64,000 bases of DNA from Hymenobacter nivis (GCF_006439025.1 NZ_RCYZ01000008.1:62001-126000); one strand, 5' to 3'. Shown: positions 24,228 through 33,341, counted from the first letter of the stretch. Numbers and translations are program-made. The notes: generated by a model from the sequence alone, not told the origin.

Positions 24228-25142
24228 ATGGATTTTGGCCGCCTGCCCGACCTGCGCTACGTCAACTTTGGCCTGCCCCCCGACCACCCCGCCACGGCCC
24301 CGCTGCTGGCCCGCGCCCGCCCGGCGCAACCCCAGCCGCCGGCCCTGTACGTGGGCTGCCCCATCTGGACGAACAAGGACTGGCTGGGCTCGTACTTCCC
24401 ACTCGGCATCAAGGAGCCCGAGTACCTGCACTACTACGCCCGGCAGTTCAACAGCCTCGAGCTAAACACCACCCACTACCGCATTCCCGACGCGCCCACC
24501 GTGCGGCGCTGGCGGGCGGCGGTGGGCCCCGGCTTCAAGTTTTGCCCCAAGCTGCCGCGCAGCATCAGCCACGAGCGCGAGCTGTTCCAAACCGACGACC
24601 TGGTGGTGCCCTTTTCGCGGGCCATCGAGGAGCTGGGCGAGGCCCTGGGCTGGGCCTTTTTGCAGCTGCCGCCGCACCTGGGCCCCGAGCACCTGCCGCG
24701 GCTCGAGCGCTTTTTGCTCGACTGGCCCGCCGCCGTGCCGCTGGCCGTGGAGCTGCGCCACCCCCGCTGGTTTGCCGACCGCGGCCTGGCCGACGCTGTG
24801 TTCGCCACGCTGGAAGCCCTGAACAAGACGCTGGTTATCACGGACGTGGCCGGGCGGCGCGACGTGCTGCCCATGCGCCTGACCACGCCCACGGCCTTCG
24901 TGCGCTTCAACGGCCACGGCTTGCACAGCACCGACTACCAGCGCGCCGACGCCTGGGCCGAGCGCCTGGCCGCCTGGTACGCCCAGGGCCTGCACTCGGC
25001 CTATTTCTTCATCCACCAGCGCGACGTGCGCCACGCCCCCGTCTGGACGCAGCACTTCCTGGCCCGCATGAAGGAGCTGACCGGCATTGCGGTGGCCCCG
25101 CCGGCCATCATCCCGCAGGCGGTGCAGGGCAGCTTGTTTTAA
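24228..25142 (+). CDS. DUF72 family protein
   Basis: A 304-aa TIM-barrel-like protein of the DUF72 (YecE) family. Family hallmarks are YVGCPIWTNKDW near residue 42, the FNSLELNTTHYRIP block (where family members have NTFYRxP), FKFCPKLPRSISHE, LGWAFLQLPPHLGP, VELRHPRWF and FVRFNGHGLH near residue 225. The molecular role of DUF72 is not established. The length is slightly above the usual 240-280 because of an N-terminal extension of about 40 residues. It is transcribed alone. Confidence 0.9.
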   Translation: MDFGRLPDLRYVNFGLPPDHPATAPLLARARPAQPQPPALYVGCPIWTNKDWLGSYFPLGIKEPEYLHYYARQFNSLELNTTHYRIPDAPTVRRWRAAVGPGFKFCPKLPRSISHERELFQTDDLVVPFSRAIEELGEALGWAFLQLPPHLGPEHLPRLERFLLDWPAAVPLAVELRHPRWFADRGLADAVFATLEALNKTLVITDVAGRRDVLPMRLTTPTAFVRFNGHGLHSTDYQRADAWAERLAAWYAQGLHSAYFFIHQRDVRHAPVWTQHFLARMKELTGIAVAPPAIIPQAVQGSLF

Positions 25143-25258
25143 AAAGAAAACAGCGGAAAGTCAGTGTCCAAAGGAACATTAATCGCCATTTAACTCTGTT
25201 AGTCAATTGATTATCAAAAAAAACGAGTGCGCTTCGTTCTACTTTTTGGACGCGGGCT

Positions 25259-26629
25259 ATGTGGCCGCTGCTGGCCGGCTTGGTGCTGTTGCAAGCGGCG
25301 CTCTACAATGGCTTTCCGTTGGTAACCTCCGACACGGGCACATACCTCGTCAGCGCCCTGGACCTAACTGTTCCCATTGACCGGCCCGTAACCTACGGTT
25401 TATTTATCCGGGGCACTAGTTTGTTGGTCAGGTCGCTGTGGAGCACTGCCTTTATGCAGTGCTTGCTGCTGGGCGTGCTGCTGCTGCGCTACATCCGCGA
25501 GTTTGCGCCGCGGCTGGTGCACCCAGCAGGCCGCCTGGCCCTGCTGGTGCTGGCAGTTTGGGCCACGGGTGCGTCGTGGTTCAGTTCCCAATTGATGCCC
25601 GATATCTTCACGGCCATCGGGGTGCTGGCGCTGGGGCTGGTGCTGCTGGACCGCTGCCGCGGCGGTTGGGAGCAAGCGGCCTGGCTGGCAGTAGCCTTAC
25701 TTGCAGAGTTGGCCCATTCCTCCAACCTACTTATTTTCAATTCAATAGTTGTTCTAACGGGCCTCATTGCGTGGTGGGCCCCAGTAACAGGTCCGGCGCG
25801 GTTGCGGCCGGGCCAGTGGGCCCTGGCCTTGGCCGTAATGCTGATGGGCTGGGTGGCGCTGCCCTCGCTACAAGCCGCGCTGGGCGGTGGCTTCACCATT
25901 GTGCGGGCCGCACCAGCCTTCCTGATGGCCCGCCTTAGCGAGTCGGGGGTATTGGAGCGCTTCCTTGACCGTGAATGCAGCGGCCCCAACAACTACAGCC
26001 TGTGCAAGTACCGCGACAAGCTACCCGACGACGCAATGGGCTTTATGTGGCAAACCGACACGCCTATGCAGTTGGCAGGCGGTATGGAAGCTACCCGCGA
26101 CGAATATCTCCGCATCATCGGCATTGTGCTACGCTCGCCACGCTACTACCCAGCCCTAGCCTGGACGTCCGTACAGGCTACGCTACGCCAGCTCACGCAC
26201 GTGAGCGTGGGCGACGGGATTGCTCCATACCGCGAAAACACGGCCCCTTGGTGGCCCATGCGCAGCTACCCTTACGAGTTGAAAGCATACATGTCGTCAA
26301 TGCAAAGCCACGGACAGCTCAGTTTTGGTGAAATCAACGAGCGGGCTGGGTTGGCCTATTTGCTTGCGGTGGTAGCTGGCTTGAGTGGCCTGGCCAGTCG
26401 CGCAGTGCGGCGGCGGCTGGAGCCCGGCGCGGTAGCCTGGCTGGCATTGGTGGGTACAGCGTTGGTAACCAATGCTTTTGCAACAGGGGCGGTGGCCAAC
26501 GTGTACGACCGCCTACAGGCCCGGGTGGCGTGGCTCCTACCGTTTGCCGTGCTGGTACTGGCCACCGAGCTGCTGCTGGGCCTGTGGGCCGATTGGCGGG
26601 CCCGGCCGAAAGCTACGGCCGTAGATTAA
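25259..26629 (+). CDS. Polytopic membrane protein, possibly GT-C-like
   Basis: A 456-aa integral membrane protein with about 9-11 hydrophobic segments. The first periplasmic loop has NGFPLVTSDTGTYL, where the acidic residue sits as in the first loop of GT-C glycosyltransferases, and a large soluble loop between about residues 235 and 360 is rich in charged and aromatic residues. I know similar unnamed proteins with NGYPLVxxDTGTYL but no assigned reaction. The gene and the lipoprotein gene after it are a little poorer in GC than their surroundings and use fewer GGGGCCC words. The start at 25259 directly precedes the first transmembrane segment. Confidence 0.6.
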   Translation: MWPLLAGLVLLQAALYNGFPLVTSDTGTYLVSALDLTVPIDRPVTYGLFIRGTSLLVRSLWSTAFMQCLLLGVLLLRYIREFAPRLVHPAGRLALLVLAVWATGASWFSSQLMPDIFTAIGVLALGLVLLDRCRGGWEQAAWLAVALLAELAHSSNLLIFNSIVVLTGLIAWWAPVTGPARLRPGQWALALAVMLMGWVALPSLQAALGGGFTIVRAAPAFLMARLSESGVLERFLDRECSGPNNYSLCKYRDKLPDDAMGFMWQTDTPMQLAGGMEATRDEYLRIIGIVLRSPRYYPALAWTSVQATLRQLTHVSVGDGIAPYRENTAPWWPMRSYPYELKAYMSSMQSHGQLSFGEINERAGLAYLLAVVAGLSGLASRAVRRRLEPGAVAWLALVGTALVTNAFATGAVANVYDRLQARVAWLLPFAVLVLATELLLGLWADWRARPKATAVD

Positions 26630-26828
26630 GTGGTTAAACTTCCAGCGGCGGCTTGCACAACGAAGGCCCAATCCAGGCCGCGCAAAGTAACGCCGAATCC
26701 GCTCCGGCACCCGCGGGAGAGGCCGATGCGCTTGAAGTACTGCTGCAGGTAACAACGGTCCAGCCAGCACGATACCGCAAACGCCTGTTACCTTCACCGC
26801 TGACCTTTCCACCCTGCCCTACCCGGCC

Positions 26829-27530
26829 ATGAAAACCCTTTTACTGTGCAGCGCGCTGCTGCTGGCGCTCACCGCCTGCCACAAAGACGCCCCCGAACCG
26901 ACGCAGCCGGATTATGCCGATTGGTACGCGCTGCGGGCCCCCGACAACCGGGCCGTGGAGGCAGTGGCCGGCGACCTCGACGGGAAGCTGGTCATCACCA
27001 CGGGCTACGCCGTTTACCAAACCACCGACCGCGGCAAGACGTGGCAGAAAGGCGATTATCAGAATAACCTCAAGCTAGTTGGCTTTGCCTCGCGCCAAGA
27101 CACGCTCATCAGCTTAGCAGGCGAAGAGCTGGGCTCGCCTAGTGACGTAGCCTATGCCACTAGCCCCAACTATTATAGCCTCGACCAAGGGCTGACTTGG
27201 CGGAAGTACCGCGACTGGAGAAGGTATAATACCGAGCTGCGCGTGGCCCGCAACCGCGTAGCCGCGGCGTCGGGCACTGTGTACAACATCGACCTTCTGC
27301 TAACGCCCATCACCTCCGTCAGCAGCTACATCGAAACGGTGGGCATCAAAACTACTACGAGCCGCCAGCTGACGCTACCCAACGACCACCAAATCACGAA
27401 CTTGTATTTCGATGCCAAGTCGCGGTTGTACGTGGCGGCCTCGGCCGCGCTCTGCGGCCGCCGGGATAAATTCGCTTTCTGCGGCGAGCAAAACGGCGTA
27501 CTCTACGTTTCCAAGCAGCCGCAGCTCTAG
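26829..27530 (+). CDS. Lipoprotein with Asp-box (BNR) repeats
   Basis: A 233-aa lipoprotein (LLALTACHK; lipidated Cys17). Two Asp-box motifs of the sialidase/BNR type are visible, TTDRGKTWQKG and SLDQGLTWRKY, which suggest a beta-propeller or part of one. The length is too short for a full propeller, so it may be a fragment-like domain or a small blade assembly. It lies 199 bp after the membrane protein in the same direction; that gap holds nothing recognisable. Function unknown; surface-exposed location likely. Confidence 0.7.
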   Translation: MKTLLLCSALLLALTACHKDAPEPTQPDYADWYALRAPDNRAVEAVAGDLDGKLVITTGYAVYQTTDRGKTWQKGDYQNNLKLVGFASRQDTLISLAGEELGSPSDVAYATSPNYYSLDQGLTWRKYRDWRRYNTELRVARNRVAAASGTVYNIDLLLTPITSVSSYIETVGIKTTTSRQLTLPNDHQITNLYFDAKSRLYVAASAALCGRRDKFAFCGEQNGVLYVSKQPQL

Positions 27531-27602
27531 CGCTTCCGCCCCATCCGGAGGAGGCCCCGCCCGGGCTTACTGGCGTGCCCCCTCCGGATAGGGGGTGAAG
27601 CG

Positions 27603-28736
27603 TTAGCCGTGGCCCGCGGGTGGGCCAACGGCGGCGTCCGCGCCTTGGTCGAGGCGCGTGAGCCAGCGGTTTATATGGGCTCCTAGGGGCTTGCTAAGGC
27701 GCTTTTCGACCAGCGTGTGGATGGCGTAAGCCGCCAATAGGGCCCCAACCAGGGCCCCGCCCAGCAGCGCGTACTTGTTGAGGAACGGGCCGAGGCGGTG
27801 AAACGCCACGAAGCCGATGTTGCCGTGGATAAGGTAGAGCGGGTACGTGAGGGCCCCCAGCCGGGCCAGCCAGGGGAAGCGGCCGAAGCTGATTTTGCGG
27901 AACGCCACCAGGTAAAACAGCAGGAAAAACGCCGTTACGGCCCCCACGCCCACCTGCCAAGCCGTCGGGTCGTGGAAGTAGGCGGCCACGTCGCCGGCCC
28001 GCGCCACGCTGCTGCGCAGCGCCAGCAGGAAGGCCACCGCCAGCAGCACGTAGCGCAGCCAGGTGCGGCCCTGCGGCTGCTGAAGCAAGTAGAACAGCAT
28101 GCCCGCGATGAAGTACGGGGCGTACTGCGGAAAGAACAAGTAGGCAAATGGGCTGGCCACGGGCGCGGCCCCAGCCAGGTCCACGTACAGCAGCCACAGC
28201 AGCAGCACTAGGTCGAGGTGGCGCAGGAGGTGGTAGCCAATCAGCAGGGAGACAAGAAAGTAGAAGGCAATTTCAATCGTCAGCGTCCAGTAAGCCGTGT
28301 CGAGGTCGGGCACCCCAAAGAAGCCGTGCAGCATCGTCAGGTTGGCCAGGTACTGGCCCGTGGTGGGGTGCAGGCCGGCGCCCACCGGCCCCCCGGCCGC
28401 GCCGGGGCCCCATAGGCGCTCGACCAAAAACGTGAGCGTGCAGGCCGCCCAAAACGCCGGGTACAGGCGCGTGACGCGGGAGAGGAAAAACTGCCGCACG
28501 GTTTTGCCCTGGGCGCTGAGCAGCACCACGTAGCCGCTGATGATGAAGAACAACTCGACGCCCAAGTAGCCATACTTAGTGACGCGGCCGATGCCCGCGA
28601 ACGGCACCGGGCTGTAGTGGTCGGCCATGTAGCCCCGGTACGTGTAGTGGTACAGCACCACGCTCAGCGCCGCCAAAAAGCGCAGCAGGTCAATTTCGTA
28701 AAAGCGAAGGGGTAGTTTGCGCGGCTCGGGCTCCAT
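27603..28736 (-). CDS. Acyltransferase 3 family membrane protein (OafA/YrhL-like)
   Basis: A 377-aa protein with about 10 membrane segments. The N-terminal signature EIDLLRFLAALSVVLYHYTYRG contains the catalytic-type His of the family, and FFIISGYVVLLSAQGKTVRQFFLSRVTRLYPAFW is the conserved R-x10-R region. Such proteins transfer acetyl or other acyl groups to exopolysaccharide or LPS sugars at the inner membrane. It is followed upstream by a TesA-like esterase on the same strand (78-bp gap), so the two may form an operon concerned with acyl groups. The substrate is unknown. Confidence 0.9.
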   Translation of the reverse strand: MEPEPRKLPLRFYEIDLLRFLAALSVVLYHYTYRGYMADHYSPVPFAGIGRVTKYGYLGVELFFIISGYVVLLSAQGKTVRQFFLSRVTRLYPAFWAACTLTFLVERLWGPGAAGGPVGAGLHPTTGQYLANLTMLHGFFGVPDLDTAYWTLTIEIAFYFLVSLLIGYHLLRHLDLVLLLWLLYVDLAGAAPVASPFAYLFFPQYAPYFIAGMLFYLLQQPQGRTWLRYVLLAVAFLLALRSSVARAGDVAAYFHDPTAWQVGVGAVTAFFLLFYLVAFRKISFGRFPWLARLGALTYPLYLIHGNIGFVAFHRLGPFLNKYALLGGALVGALLAAYAIHTLVEKRLSKPLGAHINRWLTRLDQGADAAVGPPAGHG

Positions 28737-28814
28737 ACGTCACGTTGAGGCCCTGTAACGGGCCGTGCCGGACTTTGTTGGCCACGGCGCGGCGGCCCGG
28801 GCGCGGTTGGCGGC

Positions 28815-29414
28815 TCAGGCTGCGGGGCCCGGCGCGGCGGCTTGCAGCAGGGGCCCCAGCACGCCCCACACGTTGGCGGCCAGGCGCTGCTGGCCCTCGG
28901 CGTTGGGGTGCACGCCGTCGGCCAGGTTCAAGTCGCGGTGGCCTAGCACGCCCTCGAGCAAAAAGGGCACAAACGCCGCCCCAAACTGCTGGGCCAGCGG
29001 CCGGAACACGGCCTTGAACTCGGCCGCGTAGCGCACCAGGCGGTGGTTGCCCAACGGGCTGACATTGAAGGGAAACTCCAGGCCTGCCACCACCAGCTGC
29101 GCCGCCGGGTACTGCTGCTGCACGTCCCGCAGAATGGCCTCCAGGTTGGTACTGGTGTCGGGCACGGGCACCCCGCGGATGCCGTCGTTGGCCCCCAGGG
29201 CCAGCACAAACACCTCGACGGGCTGGCGGGCCAGCGCCCCGGCCAGGCGGGCGCGCCCACCGGCGCTGGTGTCGCCGCTCACGCCGTAGTTAAGGGCCCG
29301 GTAAGGCAGTTCGGCGGCGTCAATTTTTTGCTGAATGAGGGCAGGAAAGCTGGCGGCGGCGGGCAGGCCGTAGCCAGCCGTGAGGCTGTCGCCAAAAAAA
29401 AGGATGTTCTTCAT
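28815..29414 (-). CDS. TesA-like arylesterase/lysophospholipase (SGNH hydrolase)
   Basis: A 199-aa SGNH hydrolase with all four blocks: GDSLTAGYG (catalytic Ser10), NYGVSGDTSAGG (Gly), ALGANDGIRG (Asn) and DGVHPNAEG (Asp and His). This is the TesA/YpmR-type arylesterase subgroup, with multifunctional thioesterase or lysophospholipase activity in the E. coli member. Unlike E. coli TesA there is no signal peptide; the start MKNILFFGDSLTAG directly begins the fold, so it is cytosolic. It reads into the acyltransferase 3 gene. Confidence 0.92.
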   Translation of the reverse strand: MKNILFFGDSLTAGYGLPAAASFPALIQQKIDAAELPYRALNYGVSGDTSAGGRARLAGALARQPVEVFVLALGANDGIRGVPVPDTSTNLEAILRDVQQQYPAAQLVVAGLEFPFNVSPLGNHRLVRYAAEFKAVFRPLAQQFGAAFVPFLLEGVLGHRDLNLADGVHPNAEGQQRLAANVWGVLGPLLQAAAPGPAA

Positions 29415-29438
29415 AGGTACCCTGCTAACGTACGGGGT

Positions 29439-29615
29439 CAGTTAGCAGTTATCAGTGAACAAGTATCAGTTATCAATGAGCAGGCAGTGAACAGTTATCA
29501 GTTGGCATTTAGCAATGAGCAGTGAACAACAGGGGCCCCAGGGCGTCATGCTACCCGCCGCCTTAGGGGCCCTAGGCCTCACTGCTCACCGCGCTAACTG
29601 CTCATTGCTAACTGT
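29439..29615. repeat. Long inverted array of AT-rich words
   Basis: About ten degenerate copies of words such as GTTAGCAGTTATCAGT, TGAACAAGTATCAGTTATC and GAGCAGTGAACA run through 29439-29525. After a GGGGCCCC-containing core they are followed by reverse-complement words (CACTGCTCACC, GCTAACTGCTCATTGCTAACTGT). The array lies between the esterase gene start and the 3' end of the CruF-like gene. Confidence 0.6.
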
Positions 29616-29622
29616 ACAACCG

Positions 29623-30291
29623 CTACTTACTGGGCCCCAGCCACTCGAGGGCGAAGAAAAACAGCAACTGCACGGCGTAAAGCAGCGGGGCCAAGGCATT
29701 GGCCTTCACGAAGCGGGCGCGGTTGAACAGCATCTGGGCCAGGCAGGCGAGGATGAACCAGTCGCGGAAATTGCGGAACGGGATGACACCCGCCGTCCAG
29801 TGCCAGAAGTCGTAGCGGCCAGCGGGCAGTTCCAGGCACAGGTCGAAGCCCACCATCAGCAGGGCCGCCACCAGGGTACGGCCCAGCTCGCCCAGGGGCA
29901 GGCGGTGAGCCAGCACGCCGCCCAGGTAGGTCATTATCACCCAGTTGAGGCCGATGAGCGGGGGCACGTCGAGCCACTTGGGGCCCAGCGTGTCGCCGTA
30001 GGCGTAGTTGCCGAAGAGCTTGCCCGTGTGCACGCCAATCACCTCGGCCGCGTAGCCGAGCAGGCCCACGGTGAGGCAAAATTGCCAGAATGAGGCGTTG
30101 CGCTCCGGCTGAAACGCCAGCAGCAGGCCCGCGCTCAGCAGCAGCGTGAGGGGCGTGAAGCGCAGGTAAAACCCGGGGTCGTGTGAGAAGAGTAGCCCCA
30201 CCAGCCCCGTGGCGTGGAAGAGCAGCACCAGCCCCTGCGCCACCCGCAGCCGGGTGGTACTGGCCGCCAGCGGCGGAAAAGAATCGGACAT
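29623..30291 (-). CDS. cruF: Carotenoid biosynthesis membrane protein (CruF-like)
   Basis: A 222-aa polytopic membrane protein (6-7 helices) of the CruF/DUF422 family, with the family blocks VGLLGYAAEVIGVHTGKLFGNYAYG, GLNWVIMTYLGG, and FDLCLELPAGRYDFWHW. Characterised members are carotenoid 1',2'-hydratases that act on the psi end group. With crtY 14 kb away, a monocyclic hydroxylated carotenoid of the myxol/saproxanthin type is a reasonable expectation (inference). The ATG at 30291 is supported by TACCCTTTG (30295-30303) 3 nt before it, which excludes the longer in-frame version. Confidence 0.85.
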   Translation of the reverse strand: MSDSFPPLAASTTRLRVAQGLVLLFHATGLVGLLFSHDPGFYLRFTPLTLLLSAGLLLAFQPERNASFWQFCLTVGLLGYAAEVIGVHTGKLFGNYAYGDTLGPKWLDVPPLIGLNWVIMTYLGGVLAHRLPLGELGRTLVAALLMVGFDLCLELPAGRYDFWHWTAGVIPFRNFRDWFILACLAQMLFNRARFVKANALAPLLYAVQLLFFFALEWLGPSK

Positions 30292-30376
30292 CAGCAAAGG
30301 GTAGAGATTATGGCGGGCCAGGGCCCCCAGCAAAATTAGCGCAAATGCCGGCCGGTTCGGTTCGGCGGTTGTGGCC

Positions 30377-30384
30377 GACCTTTG
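30377..30384 (+). promoter_or_regulatory. -7-like element of lptB, 5 nt before the ATG
   Basis: GACCTTTG, one mismatch from TAnnTTTG, ends 5 nt before the lptB ATG. It lies back to back with the CruF promoter element at 30295-30303 (minus strand), about 73 bp apart. Confidence 0.45.
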
Positions 30385-30389
30385 CGGGC

Positions 30390-31121
30390 ATGATCCTCCG
30401 CGCCGACCACCTCGTGAAGAAATACAAGGCCCGCACCGTCGTCAACGACATGAGCGTGACCGTGGAACAGGGCGAAATCGTGGGGCTGCTGGGGCCCAAC
30501 GGCGCCGGCAAAACCACCTGCTTCTACATGATGGTGGGCATGGTGAAGCCCAACGGCGGCCGGATTTATTTGGACGACACGGAGATAACCACCATGCCCA
30601 TCTACCAGCGGGCGCGCCTCGGGGTGGGCTATCTGGCCCAGGAAGCCAGCGTGTTCCGCGACCTGAGCGTAGAGGAAAACATCCTGGCGGTGCTGGAAAT
30701 GACCAGCATGCCCAAAAAAGCGCGCCTCGACAAGATGGAGGAGCTGCTCAACGAGTTTAGCCTCACGCACGTGCGCAAAAACCTGGGCAAGGTGCTGAGC
30801 GGCGGCGAGCGGCGGCGCACCGAAATTGCCCGCGCCCTAGCCGTCGACCCCAAGTTTGTACTCCTCGACGAGCCGTTTGCCGGCGTCGACCCCATTGCCA
30901 CGGAGGAAATCCAGGGCATCGTTTCCAAGCTCAAGCACCGCAACATCGGCGTGCTCATCACCGACCACGACGTGAACTCGACCCTCAGCATCGTGGACCG
31001 CGCCTACCTACTCTTCGAAGGCAAGCTGCTGAAAGCCGGCACCGCCGAAGACTTGGCCGGCGACGAAACCGTGCGCCGCGTGTACCTGGGCAAAAATTTC
31101 GAGCTGAAGCGCAACGTGTAA
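30390..31121 (+). CDS. lptB: LPS export ABC transporter ATP-binding protein
   Basis: LptB is the cytoplasmic ATPase of the LptB2FGC complex that pulls lipopolysaccharide from the inner membrane into the Lpt bridge. The 243-aa protein has Walker A GPNGAGKT (35-42), the LptB-type Q-loop region GVGYLAQEASVFRDLSVEENI, signature LSGGERRRTEIARAL, Walker B FVLLDEPFAGVDP and the switch His in LITDHDVNSTL. The frame is open 69 codons further upstream, but the start at 30390 gives the family N-terminus. No lptF/G/C is adjacent. Confidence 0.95.
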   Translation: MILRADHLVKKYKARTVVNDMSVTVEQGEIVGLLGPNGAGKTTCFYMMVGMVKPNGGRIYLDDTEITTMPIYQRARLGVGYLAQEASVFRDLSVEENILAVLEMTSMPKKARLDKMEELLNEFSLTHVRKNLGKVLSGGERRRTEIARALAVDPKFVLLDEPFAGVDPIATEEIQGIVSKLKHRNIGVLITDHDVNSTLSIVDRAYLLFEGKLLKAGTAEDLAGDETVRRVYLGKNFELKRNV

Positions 31122-31374
31122 TTTATTGAATGGAGAGGATTAGCAGACGTGAAGATGCAGGAAAACGTGGGGCAACCATGTGGCGCGCAGCGAAGTATTT
31201 CTCTGCGTAACTGACTCCAAGTGCTGGCGCAAAAAGACGTCGCGCCGCGCGCAGCATCTCCACTTGGAGGCCCAGAACTTTGCATTTCGCGACGGTCTTA
31301 TAGCACTTTTGAGTCCCGCAGTTCTCAATTTTCCACATCTTCGCGCTTTCTAACGCCTCACTTTACCCAACACC

Positions 31375-32925
31375 GTGCTCGACCAGCTCCTGTCCGCCGC
31401 CGTGCAGCTTGAGAGCCGCCCCCGGCTGGCGCGGGTGCGGGCCGCGCCACACGCCGTGCAGGCGCGGGTGCTGGCCGAGCTGCTGCGCCGCGCCCGGGGC
31501 ACCGAGTGGGGCCGCCGCTACGGCTTCGGCGAGGGCCCCGGAGCGGCCGAGTTTGCCCGGCGCGTGCCGGTGAGCACCTACGAGCAGCTCTACCCCGCGC
31601 TGGAGCGCGTGCTGCGCGGGGCCCCCGATGTGCTCTGGCCCGGCCGCCCGCAGTGGTTTGCCCAGAGCAGCGGCACTACCAACGCCCGCAGCAAGTTCGT
31701 GCCCGTGACGCCCGAGAGCCTGCGCCAGGGCCACTACCGGGCCGGGCGCGACATGCTGGCCCTCAGCACTTTTCTTTATCCAAAGCACCGGCTGCTGGCC
31801 GGGCGCACGCTCTCGCTGGGCGGCACGCACGCCCCCAACCCCTTCCGGCCCCAGGAACCGGCCTCGCGGGTGGGCGACGTATCGGCGCTGATTATGCAGC
31901 AGCTGCCGGCCTGGGCCGAAAGCCTGCGCACCCCGCCCCTGCCCCTGGCCCTGCTCGGCGAGTGGCAAGACAAAGTGGAGCGCATTGCGCAACACGCGCT
32001 GCGCCAGGACGTGCGCGTACTGGCCGGCGTGCCCACCTGGATGCTGCTGCTACTGCGCCGCGTGGTGGAGCTGGCCGGAGCCGCCGACATCACCCAAGTG
32101 TGGCCGCACCTGGGGCTGTTCCTGCACGGGGCGGTGGCGTTTGGGCCCTACCGCGAGCTGTTTCGGCAGCTCATCCCGGGGCCCCAAATGCAGTACCTGG
32201 AAATCTACAACGCCACCGAGGGCTACTTCGCTTTGCAAGACCAGCCCGACAGCGAGGACCTGCTGCTGCTGCTCGACCACGGCATCTACTACGAATTTTT
32301 GCCCGCCGCCCAGTGGGATGCGCCCGACCCCCAGCCCGTGCCGCTGCACGAAGTGGTGCTGGGCCAGCCCTACGCCCTGGTTATCAGCACCAACGCCGGG
32401 CTGTGGCGCTACGTGGTGGGCGACACCGTGCGCTTCACCAGCCTGGGGCCCTACCGGCTGCGCATCACCGGGCGCACCAAGCACTTCCTCAATGCCTTTG
32501 GCGAGGAAGTGGTGATTGAGAACGCCGAGGCCGCCGTGGCCGCCGCCAGCCTAGCTACCGGCTGCCGCGTGCACGACTTCACGGCCGCGCCGGTGTACTT
32601 CAGTGCGGCCCCCGGCGGGCAGGTGCAGCGCGGCGGCCACGAATGGGCCGTAGAGCTGGACCCCGGGGCCCCTGCGCCCGATGCCGCCCGCTTCGTGGCC
32701 GTGCTCGACGCCACGCTGCGCCGCGTCAACTCCGACTACGACGCCAAGCGGCACCGCGACCTGGCCCTGGCCCCGCCCCTGCTGCGGGTGCTGCCCCCGG
32801 GCACGTTTGCGCGCTGGCTGGCGGGCCAGGGCAAGCTCGGCGGCCAGCACAAAGTACCCCGCTTGCTGAATTCGCGGGCCGTGCTAGAGCAGGTGCTGGC
32901 CGTGGCCGCCGGGGCCCCGGCATAG
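31375..32925 (+). CDS. GH3 auxin-responsive promoter family protein (acyl-adenylate type)
   Basis: A 516-aa protein of the bacterial GH3 family, which belongs to the ANL adenylating enzymes. Family motifs include SSGTTNARSKFVPVTPE (ATP-binding P-loop-like), LEIYNATEGYFALQD, and RYVVGDTVRFTSLGPYRLRITGRTKHFLNAFGEEV. Plant GH3 enzymes conjugate amino acids to hormones; the bacterial substrates are unknown. The frame begins with GTG at 31375, which gives the normal family N-terminus (MLDQLLSAAVQLESRPRL). The gap to lptB (253 bp) holds nothing recognisable. Confidence 0.88.
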   Translation: MLDQLLSAAVQLESRPRLARVRAAPHAVQARVLAELLRRARGTEWGRRYGFGEGPGAAEFARRVPVSTYEQLYPALERVLRGAPDVLWPGRPQWFAQSSGTTNARSKFVPVTPESLRQGHYRAGRDMLALSTFLYPKHRLLAGRTLSLGGTHAPNPFRPQEPASRVGDVSALIMQQLPAWAESLRTPPLPLALLGEWQDKVERIAQHALRQDVRVLAGVPTWMLLLLRRVVELAGAADITQVWPHLGLFLHGAVAFGPYRELFRQLIPGPQMQYLEIYNATEGYFALQDQPDSEDLLLLLDHGIYYEFLPAAQWDAPDPQPVPLHEVVLGQPYALVISTNAGLWRYVVGDTVRFTSLGPYRLRITGRTKHFLNAFGEEVVIENAEAAVAAASLATGCRVHDFTAAPVYFSAAPGGQVQRGGHEWAVELDPGAPAPDAARFVAVLDATLRRVNSDYDAKRHRDLALAPPLLRVLPPGTFARWLAGQGKLGGQHKVPRLLNSRAVLEQVLAVAAGAPA

Positions 32926-33094
32926 GACAATGCGGTGTTTGCAACCACGCAATCCGAGCTATATATTTGTCCGTAAGTAATTGCCCGACAGGCATTACAC
33001 TAATGGATATTTTAGGGATTTATTTTTATAATCCAGTTGTCTATTGGACAGCCGGTGCCTAGTTCGGTTATTTTACTTCTTATCCTATCTTCCC

Positions 33095-33316
33095 TTGCCC
33101 ACCCTCTCCGCTCCCCGCCCCCCCCGCGATTCGCGCCGCTGGCGCCAGGCCGCCCAGCGCAACCGCCCCGCCGATGGCCTCGAAAACCGTCCTTTTTTAT
33201 GGGTTCTGGCGGTTACGGTAGCCGTGGTACTGGGCGCCGTCGGCGTGTTGCTCACGCAATCGATGCGCTCCAACGACCTGGCTGACCAGCCCTCGCTCAT
33301 CGAGCAGCCGCTGTAA
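33095..33316 (+). CDS. Possible small single-pass membrane protein
   Basis: A short frame of about 73 codons from a TTG at 33095 (90 codons from a TTG at 33044) encodes a basic N-terminus (RDSRRWRQAAQRNRP), one clear transmembrane helix (FLWVLAVTVAVVLGAVGVLL) and a short polar tail (QSMRSNDLADQPSLIEQPL). No ATG is available, so the start is uncertain. The amphipathic organisation suggests a real gene, but I do not recognise a family. Confidence 0.4.
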   Translation: MPTLSAPRPPRDSRRWRQAAQRNRPADGLENRPFLWVLAVTVAVVLGAVGVLLTQSMRSNDLADQPSLIEQPL

Positions 33317-33341
33317 ATCGGCCCCAGGGCCCCGGCCCGCG

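Noticed and set aside
26630..26828. Small ORF antisense to the 3' end of the membrane-protein gene (26537-26812)
   Set aside because: It overlaps the coding sequence, has no hydrophobic, signal or family pattern, and its start has no promoter element.
29439..29615. CRISPR array
   Set aside because: The words are degenerate, about 8-16 nt, irregularly spaced and appear in both orientations; there are no constant repeats with unique spacers and no cas genes.
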